Source: Pseudovibrio ascidiaceicola (GTDB taxonomy: Bacteria; Pseudomonadota; Alphaproteobacteria; Rhizobiales; Stappiaceae). From it: a stretch of DNA of 64,000 nucleotides. Positions within the stretch are counted from its first letter, which is position 1. Each line of letters opens with the position of its first letter. Of the stretch, positions 45,008 to 53,214 are shown piece after piece. The stretch lies in the NCBI RefSeq assembly GCF_900114245.1, contig NZ_FOSK01000006.1:62001-126000 (forward strand), given 5' to 3'. The translations under genes and the position numbers were made by a program. The notes below the pieces were generated by a model that searched no databases, was not told the origin of the DNA, and saw nothing but the letters and a program-made list of their open reading frames with translations.

Positions 45008-46201
45008 CTATGCGACGCGATATCCTTCGCGCCAGACACCACGGACGATTGGCACGTCGCCAACCATTCGCACTTGCACAAGGTCCGCGCGGCGACCAAC
45101 TTCCAGTGCGCCGCGATCTGTAAGGCCGACAGCCTCTGACGGGATCTTGGTTACCTTTTGTACGGCTTCGGGAATGGAGATGCGCTCAATTTGCTGGGCC
45201 AGCAAGAAGGCTGCTTGCAGAAGGGAGACTGGCACGTAGTCAGAAGACAGAACGTCCAGATAGCCTGCCTCAGCCAGCTCTCGTGCAGAGATGTTACCGG
45301 AATGAGATTTGCCGCGTACCACGTTTGGAGCACCCATCAGCACAGCCATACCAGCTTCGTGTGAGGCCTTTGCCGCTTCCATGGTGGTTGGGAACTCAGC
45401 GACGTTGATGCCAAACTTGTTTGCTTCCTCAACGTGGGCAAGGGTCGCGTCGTCATGGCTGGCCAGCATCATGCCTGCAGCTTTGGCGCGGTCTGCGATC
45501 GCAAGGCGGTTCTTATCGGAGTTGCGATCTGCACGGGCCTGCATTTGCAGCATGAACTCCTGCATTTGCTCGTCCGAGAAACCCTTCTTGGTTTTGTAGT
45601 AAAGCTCGAACTGATCCAGAGAGGTGAACTGGCGTTGTCCTGGCGTGTGGTCCATAAGTGAGGCTAATCGAACGCGTGGATCGTCGTTGAACAGTTCAAA
45701 GCCTTCCACACAATTGTCGGCGGAAACTTCGCAGCGTAGATGGATGTAGTGGTCAGCGCGCAGGCGGCCTTCCTGCTGGCCGATCTCGATTGCATCGGCC
45801 ATGGCTCGCATGTCTTGTGCTGTCAGGTCTGCATCATCTTCCATTCCAACGCGCAGGGCATCGAACACGGTGGTGATGCCGGAGCAGGCAATCTGTGCGT
45901 CGTGGGCCTGCACGGCAGAGACTGCATTCCATGTGACGCCAGGGCGTGGCTTGTAGTGGTTTTCGAGATGATCGGTATGCAGTTCGACGAGACCGGGGAT
46001 GAGGTAGTCGCCTTCACAGTCCAATGCGTTGGATGTGGTGCCGTCGCTTAAATCGCTGATCATGCCATTTTCGACTGCCAGTGTGCCTTCCAACATCTGA
46101 TCAGGCAGGATCAGTTTTGCGTTGGTGAAGGTCATTGGTGTATGCGGCTCGACCATTGTTGATGTCTGATGTGGCGCTTCGCCGACTAATACATCGCTCA
46201 T
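45008..46201 (-). CDS. phnM: RPnTP hydrolase (alpha-D-ribose 1-methylphosphonate 5-triphosphate diphosphatase)
   Basis: The 397-residue amidohydrolase-fold enzyme removes diphosphate from ribose 1-alkylphosphonate 5-triphosphate in the C-P lyase pathway. Metal ligands are visible in P-G-L-V-E-L-H-T-D-H-L-E near residue 75, and S-H-D-D-A-T near 250. Its ATG overlaps the stop of the DUF1045 gene (ATGA), supporting the start with a short N-terminal extension relative to E. coli PhnM (378 residues). Confidence 0.94.
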   Translation of the reverse strand: MSDVLVGEAPHQTSTMVEPHTPMTFTNAKLILPDQMLEGTLAVENGMISDLSDGTTSNALDCEGDYLIPGLVELHTDHLENHYKPRPGVTWNAVSAVQAHDAQIACSGITTVFDALRVGMEDDADLTAQDMRAMADAIEIGQQEGRLRADHYIHLRCEVSADNCVEGFELFNDDPRVRLASLMDHTPGQRQFTSLDQFELYYKTKKGFSDEQMQEFMLQMQARADRNSDKNRLAIADRAKAAGMMLASHDDATLAHVEEANKFGINVAEFPTTMEAAKASHEAGMAVLMGAPNVVRGKSHSGNISARELAEAGYLDVLSSDYVPVSLLQAAFLLAQQIERISIPEAVQKVTKIPSEAVGLTDRGALEVGRRADLVQVRMVGDVPIVRGVWREGYRVA

Positions 46202-46896
46202 GCTACTTGTCCTTCCAATGGTCTTATTTCAATGACTTGAAATGGCGCGCCAGCCTCTGGTTCTACGCAGAGGGCGAGGTGCGAAATGGAGATTGGTTGA
46301 TGAATGACAGGCTTGAAGTGGTCTTCTGCGGCAGCTTGGAGCGCTTTGCGTTCCGCTTCTTCTTCCAGCCGTTTTGACAGGGTCATGTGGAAATGGAAAT
46401 GCTTGAAAATGTAGGGGTAACCCCACTCCAGCATATAGGCATCCTGCTGTGGTGTCAGGTTTGCCTTGCGGCGTCGTTCAATGTCTTGTTCGCTTAAAGG
46501 TGCGCGAAGATGATCGAACTGTTTGATACATTGCGCTGCCAGCCCGTTGAGCTGGTCTGATGGCTGTGTCGGTGTCAGAGCCAGAAATTTGCCGAGGAAG
46601 TTTGGCGCCAATCCTTCGATGGTGAAGGCAGATGTTTGTTTGGCGAACGCACTGAAAGCCGCTTTCGCATCTTCCTGTGATTTGCCTTCGGCCAAATGAA
46701 ATGGCGGTTTCATAGTGGCGTGGAAGCCATAGCGACGTGCATCTTCGGTAATTGAGTGCAAGTGCGCAGGCTCAAACTCGTTCAAGTGCGGGTGCGCGAG
46801 GCTGTCATTGGAAAACGCCGAGCGCCCGAGCCATTGGCTCCCTAATTCTGTGAGTTTGGCTGATTGTGGGTGTGTGAAATAGATTGAGTAACGCAT
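46198..46896 (-). CDS. DUF1045 phosphonate-operon protein, 2H phosphoesterase-like
   Basis: The 232-residue protein belongs to the family of phosphonate-operon proteins annotated DUF1045. It has two H-x-T motifs, H-A-T-M (near residue 52) and H-M-T-L (near residue 170), the catalytic pair of the 2H phosphoesterase superfamily that opens cyclic phosphodiesters. The window has no phnP, whose product hydrolyses 5-phosphoribosyl 1,2-cyclic phosphate, while phnN, the enzyme acting just after PhnP, is present. I infer that this protein does the PhnP step. Start at ATG 46896; coupled to phnM by ATGA. Confidence 0.82.
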   Translation of the reverse strand: MRYSIYFTHPQSAKLTELGSQWLGRSAFSNDSLAHPHLNEFEPAHLHSITEDARRYGFHATMKPPFHLAEGKSQEDAKAAFSAFAKQTSAFTIEGLAPNFLGKFLALTPTQPSDQLNGLAAQCIKQFDHLRAPLSEQDIERRRKANLTPQQDAYMLEWGYPYIFKHFHFHMTLSKRLEEEAERKALQAAAEDHFKPVIHQPISISHLALCVEPEAGAPFQVIEIRPLEGQVA

Positions 46897-46954
46897 ATCC
46901 AGAATATCCTTAGGCTTCGAATTACCGGGCAAACGGTGTCAGTCCTATGACACC

Positions 46955-47578
46955 TCAGGCTGGTTCGAAGTGTTCCAGAAACCTTTCCACAGCCATCGAT
47001 TGAAACAGAGGGAGGCGCTCGAAGATTTTATCCTCTGGCCAATCCCACCATTTGAGTTTGATCAGTCGATCAGCAGCTTCCTTGGAGAATCTTCGTTTGA
47101 TCGGTTTAGCCGGAACTCCGCCCACGATGGTGTAGGGTTCCACGTTTTTTGCAACCACTGCGCCTGCTGCGAGGATCGCGCCGTCGCCAATTTTTACGCC
47201 GGGTAGCACGGTTACGCCGTGTCCGATCCAAACATCATTGCCGATAGTGACACGCGCAGCTCTGCGGTCAGCAAAGAACTGGTGATCCCGTTCTTTATCT
47301 TCCCGGTAGTATTCTGGTGTGTAGGTAAAGCGATGTTGGGAAACCCGCTCCAAGGGATGATTGGGAGGACCAAGGCGAACATTGGATGCAATGGCCGTGA
47401 ACTTGCCGATTGTGGTGTCCGCAACCGTCGAGTTCGGGCCAATGTAGGAGTAGTCGCCGATCTCACAATATTCCAGATAGGTTGGACCAAGCACTTCGCA
47501 TTGCTTGCCAATCGCAGCCTCTCGATGGGTGACGGTTGACTCGATGACCGTCTCCGCAATTTTGGGGGGCTTTGTCAT
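46955..47578 (-). CDS. Phosphonate-operon hexapeptide-repeat acyltransferase
   Basis: The 207-residue left-handed beta-helix protein shows many hexapeptide turns (G-P-T-Y-L-E, G-D-Y-S-Y-I-G, I-G-N-D-V-W-I-G-H-G) and the G-P-P-N-H-P catalytic histidine region of the xenobiotic/chloramphenicol acetyltransferase group. Such proteins are common in alphaproteobacterial phn operons. It may N-acetylate aminophosphonates, the job of PhnO in E. coli, which is absent here. That function is inference. Confidence 0.85.
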   Translation of the reverse strand: MTKPPKIAETVIESTVTHREAAIGKQCEVLGPTYLEYCEIGDYSYIGPNSTVADTTIGKFTAIASNVRLGPPNHPLERVSQHRFTYTPEYYREDKERDHQFFADRRAARVTIGNDVWIGHGVTVLPGVKIGDGAILAAGAVVAKNVEPYTIVGGVPAKPIKRRFSKEAADRLIKLKWWDWPEDKIFERLPLFQSMAVERFLEHFEPA

Positions 47579-47620
47579 GGAGCGAGTTTCCCTTCTCTGC
47601 ATATCGCTTTCGGATATGCT

Positions 47621-48331
47621 TTATGCAGCCGACGCGAATGAAGTTACGTCGATGATCCGGTCCGCAATGGCATCACGAACGTCATGATCGTGAAGAATGC
47701 CGACCATTGCTACACCTTGCGTTTTCTTCTCTTCCACCAGCTCAACGACAACGGCTCGGTTTGCTGCATCAAGTGAGGCGGTTGGTTCGTCGAGAAGAAG
47801 GATCGGGTAGTGCGCGATGAAACCGCGGGCGATGTTGACGCGTTGCTGTTCTCCGCCCGAGAAAGTTGCTGGTGGTAACTGCCAGAGGCGCTCTGGCACA
47901 TTGAGGCGGGAAAGCAAGTTGCCAGCGCGCTCAAACGCTTCGTCTTCTGCAACGCCTTGCGCCATGAGAGGTTCGGCAACCAGCGTGAGTGCTGGGACGC
48001 GTGGGATTGCGCGGAGGAACTGTGAGACGTAACCGATTGTGGTTTCGCGCAGGCGGATAATGCGGCGCGGAGTTGCGTCGGCTACGTTGACAATCTCATC
48101 ACCATCCGTGATCAGGATCTGCCCTTTTTGGCAACGGTAGTTGGCGTAGATCATTTTCAGAATTGAGCTTTTACCCGAACCTGACGGACCGCCAAGAACC
48201 ACACATTCTCCTGCTGAAACGGAGAAGTTTACACCGGAGACGACCGGGATTTCCAAGCCATCTCGCAAGTGCATCTTGAAGGACTTGGCAAGGTCAGAAA
48301 CAAGCACCTTGGTTTTAGGAGTGTTTGTCAT
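47621..48331 (-). CDS. phnL: C-P lyase subunit PhnL (ABC-type ATPase)
   Basis: This 236-residue ABC ATPase has Walker A G-G-P-S-G-S-G-K-S-S, signature F-S-G-G-E-Q-Q-R-V and Walker B L-L-L-D-E-P-T-A-S-L-D. It is not a transporter part: PhnL works with PhnK and the PhnGHIJ core of carbon-phosphorus lyase. Start at ATG 48331; a longer frame overlapping phnK lacks family support. Confidence 0.93.
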   Translation of the reverse strand: MTNTPKTKVLVSDLAKSFKMHLRDGLEIPVVSGVNFSVSAGECVVLGGPSGSGKSSILKMIYANYRCQKGQILITDGDEIVNVADATPRRIIRLRETTIGYVSQFLRAIPRVPALTLVAEPLMAQGVAEDEAFERAGNLLSRLNVPERLWQLPPATFSGGEQQRVNIARGFIAHYPILLLDEPTASLDAANRAVVVELVEEKKTQGVAMVGILHDHDVRDAIADRIIDVTSFASAA

Positions 48332-48341
48332 TGTCTTGTCC

Positions 48342-49139
48342 TTATGGCTGCAAGATGGAGGAGACGAGGAGCTGGGTGTAGCTCTCTTGCGGGTCATCCA
48401 GCACTTGGTCTGTCAATCCGCTTTCGATCACGTGACCGTGGCGCATCACCAGAATACGGTGAGAGAGCAGGCGGGCTACTGCGAGATCATGAGTTACGAT
48501 GATCACGGAGAGACCGAGGTCGGCGACAAGACCGCGCAGGAGGTCCAGCAAGCGTGCCTGAACAGACACATCCAAGCCGCCAGTTGGTTCGTCCATGAAG
48601 ACCAGCTGTGGGGCGGTGACGAGGTTGCGGGCGATCTGGAGACGTTGGCGCATTCCGCCGGAGAATGCGCGTGGGTCATCGTCAATGCGGTCTTCTGCAA
48701 TCTCAACGCGGCCGAGCCAATCGGTTGCAGTGTCGCGGATGTTACCGTAGTGCCGAGCACCAACTGCCATCAGGCGTTCACCCACATTGGCCCCTGCAGA
48801 GACAGTCATGCGCAATCCGTCTGCTGGATGCTGGTGGACAAAACCCCAATCGGTGCGCATGAGCATGCGTCTCTCGGCTTCGCTCATTTCATAAAGGTTG
48901 CGCATCTGGCCCATGCGGTTGCGATAGTTGACCGAACCTGAGGTCGGGGTGAGGCGCGTTGCAAGGCTGTTGAGCAGCGTTGTTTTGCCCGAGCCACTCT
49001 CGCCTACAATTGCAAGCACCTCACCCGGATAGAGATCGAAACTGACGTCTTTACAGCCGATGCGACCGCCATAGAGCTTTGTCGTGTTACTGACCTGAAG
49101 CAGTGGAAGGTCTTCAGAACTTTGAATATCCATGGACAT
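48342..49139 (-). CDS. phnK: C-P lyase subunit PhnK (ABC-type ATPase)
   Basis: The 265-residue ABC ATPase has Walker A V-G-E-S-G-S-G-K-T-T, the PhnK-typical T-D-W-G-F-V-H-Q-H-P-A-D-G-L Q-loop region, signature F-S-G-G-M-R-Q-R, and Walker B F-M-D-E-P-T-G-G. PhnK dimers bind the PhnJ face of the C-P lyase core. Its start overlaps the phnJ stop (TAATG). Confidence 0.94.
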   Translation of the reverse strand: MSMDIQSSEDLPLLQVSNTTKLYGGRIGCKDVSFDLYPGEVLAIVGESGSGKTTLLNSLATRLTPTSGSVNYRNRMGQMRNLYEMSEAERRMLMRTDWGFVHQHPADGLRMTVSAGANVGERLMAVGARHYGNIRDTATDWLGRVEIAEDRIDDDPRAFSGGMRQRLQIARNLVTAPQLVFMDEPTGGLDVSVQARLLDLLRGLVADLGLSVIIVTHDLAVARLLSHRILVMRHGHVIESGLTDQVLDDPQESYTQLLVSSILQP

Positions 49140-50050
49140 TAGTCGTTTCCTTCTGCTTCCAGAGGATTGGTTCCAAGGTGGCCGACATGACCGGCATCGC
49201 GGCGTTCCTCGCAGAAATCACTGTCGGAGCACACGAACATGCGGTTGCCATCGTCATCCAGAATGACTTCATCCAGATAGACCTCTTCTGCGCCACAGAT
49301 TGCGCAGGGTTGTTCGAACTTAGTCACTTCAAATGGATGGTCCTCAAAATCGAGGCTCACCACTTTGGTGTGTGGCGGGATGGCGTAGATGCGCTTTTCG
49401 CGGCCTGCTCCGAACAGTTGAAGTGCTTCCATCTGGTCCATCTTCGGATTGTCGAACTTTGGTGTTGGAGAAGGGTCCATCACATAGCGGTCCTGCACCA
49501 TGACCGGGTAGGCGTAAGCCGTTGCGATGTGACCGAACTTTGCGATGTCCTCGTAGAGCTTCACATGCATAAGGCCGTATTCTTCCAGCGCGTGCATCTT
49601 GCGGGTCTCGGTTTCACGTGGTTCCAGAAAGCGGAGTGGTTCAGGGATTGGAACCTGATAGACGAGCACTTGATCCTTTGTGAGAGTTTCTTCCGGGATG
49701 CGGTGGCGAGTCTGGATGATGCTGGCGTCTTTTGTCTTTGTGGTGGTGTCTACGCCAGTTGTTTCGACAAAGAAGTTGCGCAGGGCGACCGCGTTTGTCG
49801 TGTCGTCTGAGCCTTGATCGATCATCTTCAGGCAATCGTTCTTGCCGATGACTGCGGCAGTCACTTGTACACCGCCGGTTCCCCAGCCGTACGGCATTGG
49901 CATTTCGCGGGCAGCGAAAGGAACCTGATAGCCAGGGACCGCAATGCCTTTGAGGATTGTGCGGCGGATCATGCGTTTGGTTTGCTCATCCAGATAAGCG
50001 AAGTTGTAATGCTCGCCGGAGATGCCTTGTGTTTCAACGCGCTCGGTCAT
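49139..50050 (-). CDS. phnJ: C-P lyase catalytic subunit PhnJ (radical SAM)
   Basis: The 303-residue enzyme cleaves the carbon-phosphorus bond of 5-phosphoribosyl 1-alkylphosphonate, giving an alkane and ribose 1,2-cyclic phosphate 5-phosphate. The unusual cluster motif is intact: C-A-I-C near residue 255, then cysteines in F-V-C-S and D-F-C-E, spaced C-x2-C-x21-C-x5-C. The N-terminal Y-N-F-A-Y-L-D-E-Q-T-K-R segment is strongly conserved. Start overlaps the phnI stop. Confidence 0.96.
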   Translation of the reverse strand: MTERVETQGISGEHYNFAYLDEQTKRMIRRTILKGIAVPGYQVPFAAREMPMPYGWGTGGVQVTAAVIGKNDCLKMIDQGSDDTTNAVALRNFFVETTGVDTTTKTKDASIIQTRHRIPEETLTKDQVLVYQVPIPEPLRFLEPRETETRKMHALEEYGLMHVKLYEDIAKFGHIATAYAYPVMVQDRYVMDPSPTPKFDNPKMDQMEALQLFGAGREKRIYAIPPHTKVVSLDFEDHPFEVTKFEQPCAICGAEEVYLDEVILDDDGNRMFVCSDSDFCEERRDAGHVGHLGTNPLEAEGND

Positions 50051-51162
50051 TGTGCTGCCTCCGCTACGAGTTCCTGTTCAGCTGCTTCGCGTTTCTCTTG
50101 CCACTCTTTTCGCACCTTGCGGATCAGCTCCAGTTCTGACTGGAAGTCGACGTAGTGCGGGAGCTTGAGGTGTTCTACGAAGCCAGTGGCCTGCACGTTG
50201 TCTGAGTGAGACAGGACGAACTCCTGATCTTGTGTCGGGGAGTCGATTTCTTCGCCCAGCTCTTCAGCTCGCAAAGATCGATCCACCAGAGCCATTGCCA
50301 TGACTTTGCGTTCTCCCTGACCGGGGACCAGACCGTAACCGCGAGTGAACTGCGGTGGTGCGGAAGCGGAGCCCTGGAACTGGTTGATCATCTGGCATTC
50401 GGTGACTGTCATTGTGCCAAGAGGAACTTCGAAACCCAGCTCTTCCATGAAGAAGTCAACTTCGACTTCCCCAAGACGGATTTCGCCTGCGAACGGGTGC
50501 GTTCTGCCAAAACCGCGCTGGGTGGAGTAACCAAGTGCCAACAGAAAGCCTTCGTCGCCGCGAGCGAGGTTCTGCAAGCGTAGGTCACGATCAGCTGGGA
50601 AGGTGAGCGGTTCGCGGGTGATGTCTCCTACTGGAGTATCGGGTGCGATTGGCTCATCCGGCTCGATCAGACCTTCATCATTGAGAAGGTCAGTGACACG
50701 GGGAACCACCTCTTCCTTCTCGAACTCCTGTGTTTCTGGTGCTGGTGCTTCCCCATCAGCAGCCAGCTTAAAATCGAGAAGGCGCTGGGTGTAATCGAAG
50801 GTTGGGCCAAGCAACTGTCCGCCGGGGAGGTCCTTATAAGTCGCGGAAATTCGGCGGCGGATCAGCATCTTGGCAGTGTCGATTGGTTTGGAGTATCCGA
50901 AGCGTGGCAGCGTAGTCCTATAAGCGCGCATCAGGAAAGCAGCTTCGATGAGATCGCCGCGAGATTGCTTGATACCGAGTGCTGCCAGTTCTGCGTCAAA
51001 GAGAGATCCTTCTGCCATCACACGGGAGACAGAGAGGTAAAGCTGTTCGGAGATTTGCTTAAGCCCGAGTGATGGTACACTGGTGTCGCCGCGACGATCC
51101 CGTGCCATGAGCTTGTGAGCGTTACGGATGGCTTTCTCGCCACCTTTCACAGCAACATACAT
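50047..51162 (-). CDS. phnI: C-P lyase subunit PhnI
   Basis: PhnI (371 residues) attaches the phosphonate to ribose of ATP, displacing adenine, with help of PhnG, PhnH and PhnL. The opening M-Y-V-A-V-K-G-G-E-K-A-I and the R-G-F-G-R-T-H-P-F segment near 225 are family hallmarks. The end overlaps phnJ by four bases and the start lies three bases from phnH, so the whole row is one operon. Confidence 0.95.
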   Translation of the reverse strand: MYVAVKGGEKAIRNAHKLMARDRRGDTSVPSLGLKQISEQLYLSVSRVMAEGSLFDAELAALGIKQSRGDLIEAAFLMRAYRTTLPRFGYSKPIDTAKMLIRRRISATYKDLPGGQLLGPTFDYTQRLLDFKLAADGEAPAPETQEFEKEEVVPRVTDLLNDEGLIEPDEPIAPDTPVGDITREPLTFPADRDLRLQNLARGDEGFLLALGYSTQRGFGRTHPFAGEIRLGEVEVDFFMEELGFEVPLGTMTVTECQMINQFQGSASAPPQFTRGYGLVPGQGERKVMAMALVDRSLRAEELGEEIDSPTQDQEFVLSHSDNVQATGFVEHLKLPHYVDFQSELELIRKVRKEWQEKREAAEQELVAEAAQ

Positions 51163-51165
51163 GAG

Positions 51166-51798
51166 TTAAGCCTCCAAACCGGTGATTTTAATGGAGCGGG
51201 GCAGGCCTGCGACCTGATTGGCTCCGGCGAAAATGACGTCGATGCCGAGGGGATAGAGCGCGCTGTTGTCTTGCATCTGCTGCCAGAACATTGCAGGTGT
51301 GGGAGCGACGTTGAACTGCTGCTCTGTTTTGATACCCGGGCCTTTTAACGTGATGCCGTCGTCCTCAGTGAGCTCATCGACCATTAGGATAATTGTGGTT
51401 GAACGGTCTGGATATTCGGCAGTGCCAGCGGAAAAACTTGCGACCGCTGGGAGTAGTTTTGCGTCCGAGACCAGCGCAAAAGCAGCTTCTGCCGGGCTTT
51501 CAACGAAGGGTGCTGCAGTGTGGAAACGGATGTAATTCTTGACAGTTTCGCTCGCTGCCAGCGCAGGATCCAGCCAGAGTGGCGTGTCATAATCGCAAAG
51601 TGTCAATACGAGCGCAGTTGCAGCTATAGACAGCGGAGCCGGTGGGTTCAGCTTGAGATCGTCCAGTTGCTGCACAGTGCCTGGTTGAGCCAGTGCGTTC
51701 ATAGCGGAGCGGAATACGGACTGTGCGTCGTGGACTGGATCTGCCAGGCCCGGAGCGGGCGCTTTAGCAAAGATTGAGGAGGCTGTTTGCGTGCTCAT
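51166..51798 (-). CDS. phnH: C-P lyase subunit PhnH
   Basis: PhnH is a PLP-transferase-like fold without PLP that completes the PhnGHIJ core. The 210-residue protein has the F-R-S-A-M-N-A-L-A-Q-P-G-T motif near residue 30 and T-L-C-D-Y-D-T-P-L-W-L near 70. ATG 51798 has GGGGAGAG in front, and overlaps the phnG stop region (TAATATG). Confidence 0.93.
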   Translation of the reverse strand: MSTQTASSIFAKAPAPGLADPVHDAQSVFRSAMNALAQPGTVQQLDDLKLNPPAPLSIAATALVLTLCDYDTPLWLDPALAASETVKNYIRFHTAAPFVESPAEAAFALVSDAKLLPAVASFSAGTAEYPDRSTTIILMVDELTEDDGITLKGPGIKTEQQFNVAPTPAMFWQQMQDNSALYPLGIDVIFAGANQVAGLPRSIKITGLEA

Positions 51799-51799
51799 A

Positions 51800-52270
51800 T
51801 TACTCTCCCCGTACCATGGTGAAGAAATCAACTTTGGTGGCAGCGACTTCAGCGCGTGTTTCGTTTTCCGCTTGTTCCTGAGTGCTGGCCAGAGGCTGCA
51901 GAACCTTCGTCTCAATGAGATCACGGTGTTCTGATTGCTGCCAGAGCGCGTCTACCAAGGCGGCCTGTAGAACCTTTTGCTTGTCGCGACCAAGAGCCTG
52001 ACCAAATCCGGTGGTGCCATCGTCCAGAGCGATGACGCATCGTGTGACGGTTGCCTCGCACATGTTGAAGGGGGCACCTGTGCCACCGGCGCGGCCACGA
52101 ACCATCACAAGTCCGATTTCCGCCGGGCGGATAACGGTATAGTTCGGTTCTAAGCTGAGGTTTTTCCACGTTTCTGCAAGGTCTTGCGCTGAGGCCTTTG
52201 CCAGAATGCCCATGGCACTCTGCCTAGCTGCAATTTCCGGTGATTGCTCTTTGAGCGAACTTGCCGTCAT
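51800..52270 (-). CDS. phnG: C-P lyase subunit PhnG
   Basis: The 156-residue first subunit of the C-P lyase core. Visible family features are the Q-S-A-M-G-I-L-A-K-A start, the G-L-V-M-V-R-G-R-A-G-G-T-G-A-P-F-N-M-C-E-A block and V-A-A-T-K-V-D-F-F-T-M-V-R-G at the end. ATG 52270 follows AAAGGGG. It opens the operon that runs to phnN; divergent from phnF. Confidence 0.94.
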   Translation of the reverse strand: MTASSLKEQSPEIAARQSAMGILAKASAQDLAETWKNLSLEPNYTVIRPAEIGLVMVRGRAGGTGAPFNMCEATVTRCVIALDDGTTGFGQALGRDKQKVLQAALVDALWQQSEHRDLIETKVLQPLASTQEQAENETRAEVAATKVDFFTMVRGE

Positions 52271-52389
52271 TTCAGCCCCTTTAACTTTCAGGAACACACT
52301 GGTTCTCTGGCATTGTGTGGTGACGCCCTGTGGTTTCACGGAGAACTGTGTCTGGGCGCCTGAATTTGGTTGCTAAGCTAGAACTAATG

Positions 52390-52409
52390 TTGTCTAGTTG
52401 TATAGACAA
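52390..52409. promoter_or_regulatory. Candidate PhnF operator
   Basis: A perfect inverted repeat, TTGTCTA-N6-TAGACAA, lies between phnG and phnF. Its right part, GTATAGAC, fits the GT-N-TA-N-AC core recognised by HutC-subfamily GntR proteins, to which PhnF belongs. I saw no clear Pho box in the gap. Confidence 0.6.
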
Positions 52410-52453
52410 ATATTTTGCTCGCCAACTGATTAGTGTTGTTTCATGACGAAGGC

Positions 52454-53206
52454 ATGACGAATGCGATGAAATTTGATTTTTCTCCTGTTGAGCGACGTGC
52501 GGGCGTTGCCATGTGGAAGCAGATTGCTGAAGTACTGCGCTCTGAGCTTTCTCGAGCTGAGGTTTCTGAGGGGGAGAAAATCCCAACAGAACAAGAGCTT
52601 GCTCATAGTTTCGAGGTCAACCGCCATACTGTTAGACGTGCGATTTCCACTCTGATTGAAGAAGGTTTTTTGCGCTCAGATCAAGGACGTGGAACATTTG
52701 TCGCAAAGGCGCCATTGGTCTATCCAATCGGGCCGCGTACGCGGTTTTCGGAGAACTTGTCTGGTCAGGCGCAGGAGGTTTATGGGGATATCTTCCGCAT
52801 AACCGAAGTGGCTGCAGATGCGTACACATCGGAGTTGTTGGAGGTTGAACCGGGCACTGCGTTGTTTAAATGCGAATCCGTAAGTTATGCAGATGGCACG
52901 CCGGTTATTGCAGGAACGCGCTGGTTTGAGGTCTCTCGTTTTCCCAATCTGCCTTCAGATTTGAATGAGACCAACTCGATCACCAAGATCATGGAGAAGT
53001 ATGGTTTTGGCGATTATCGGCGTCAGGAAACCCGGATTACGGCAGCGCTTTGTAGTGCGCAGAATGCTGAATTGCTTAAGATTTCCGAGGGGGCGCCTGT
53101 GCTTGTGATGGAATCTATCAATGTGACTGCCAGTGGTGAGCCTATACAAATTGGTCGTGCCTATGTGGCTGCTGACCGGATGCATTTAACAGTCAGAAAT
53201 GACTAG
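52454..53206 (+). CDS. phnF: Phosphonate utilisation repressor PhnF (GntR, HutC subfamily)
   Basis: The ~250-residue regulator has an N-terminal winged helix (I-P-T-E-Q-E-L-A, then V-N-R-H-T-V-R-R-A-I) and a UTRA effector domain (about 95-245). It diverges from phnG and very likely represses the operon through the inverted repeat at 52390-52409. The start is uncertain: ATG 52454, TTG 52433 and ATG 52469 are all in frame, none with a well-placed SD. Confidence 0.88.
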   Translation: MTNAMKFDFSPVERRAGVAMWKQIAEVLRSELSRAEVSEGEKIPTEQELAHSFEVNRHTVRRAISTLIEEGFLRSDQGRGTFVAKAPLVYPIGPRTRFSENLSGQAQEVYGDIFRITEVAADAYTSELLEVEPGTALFKCESVSYADGTPVIAGTRWFEVSRFPNLPSDLNETNSITKIMEKYGFGDYRRQETRITAALCSAQNAELLKISEGAPVLVMESINVTASGEPIQIGRAYVAADRMHLTVRND

Positions 53207-53214
53207 GCTTTTGC

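Noticed and set aside
44388-53206. phnCDE transporter genes near the C-P lyase operon
   Set aside because: None of the flanking genes is a phosphonate binding protein, permease or importer ATPase. PhnK and PhnL are ABC-type ATPases but belong to the lyase.
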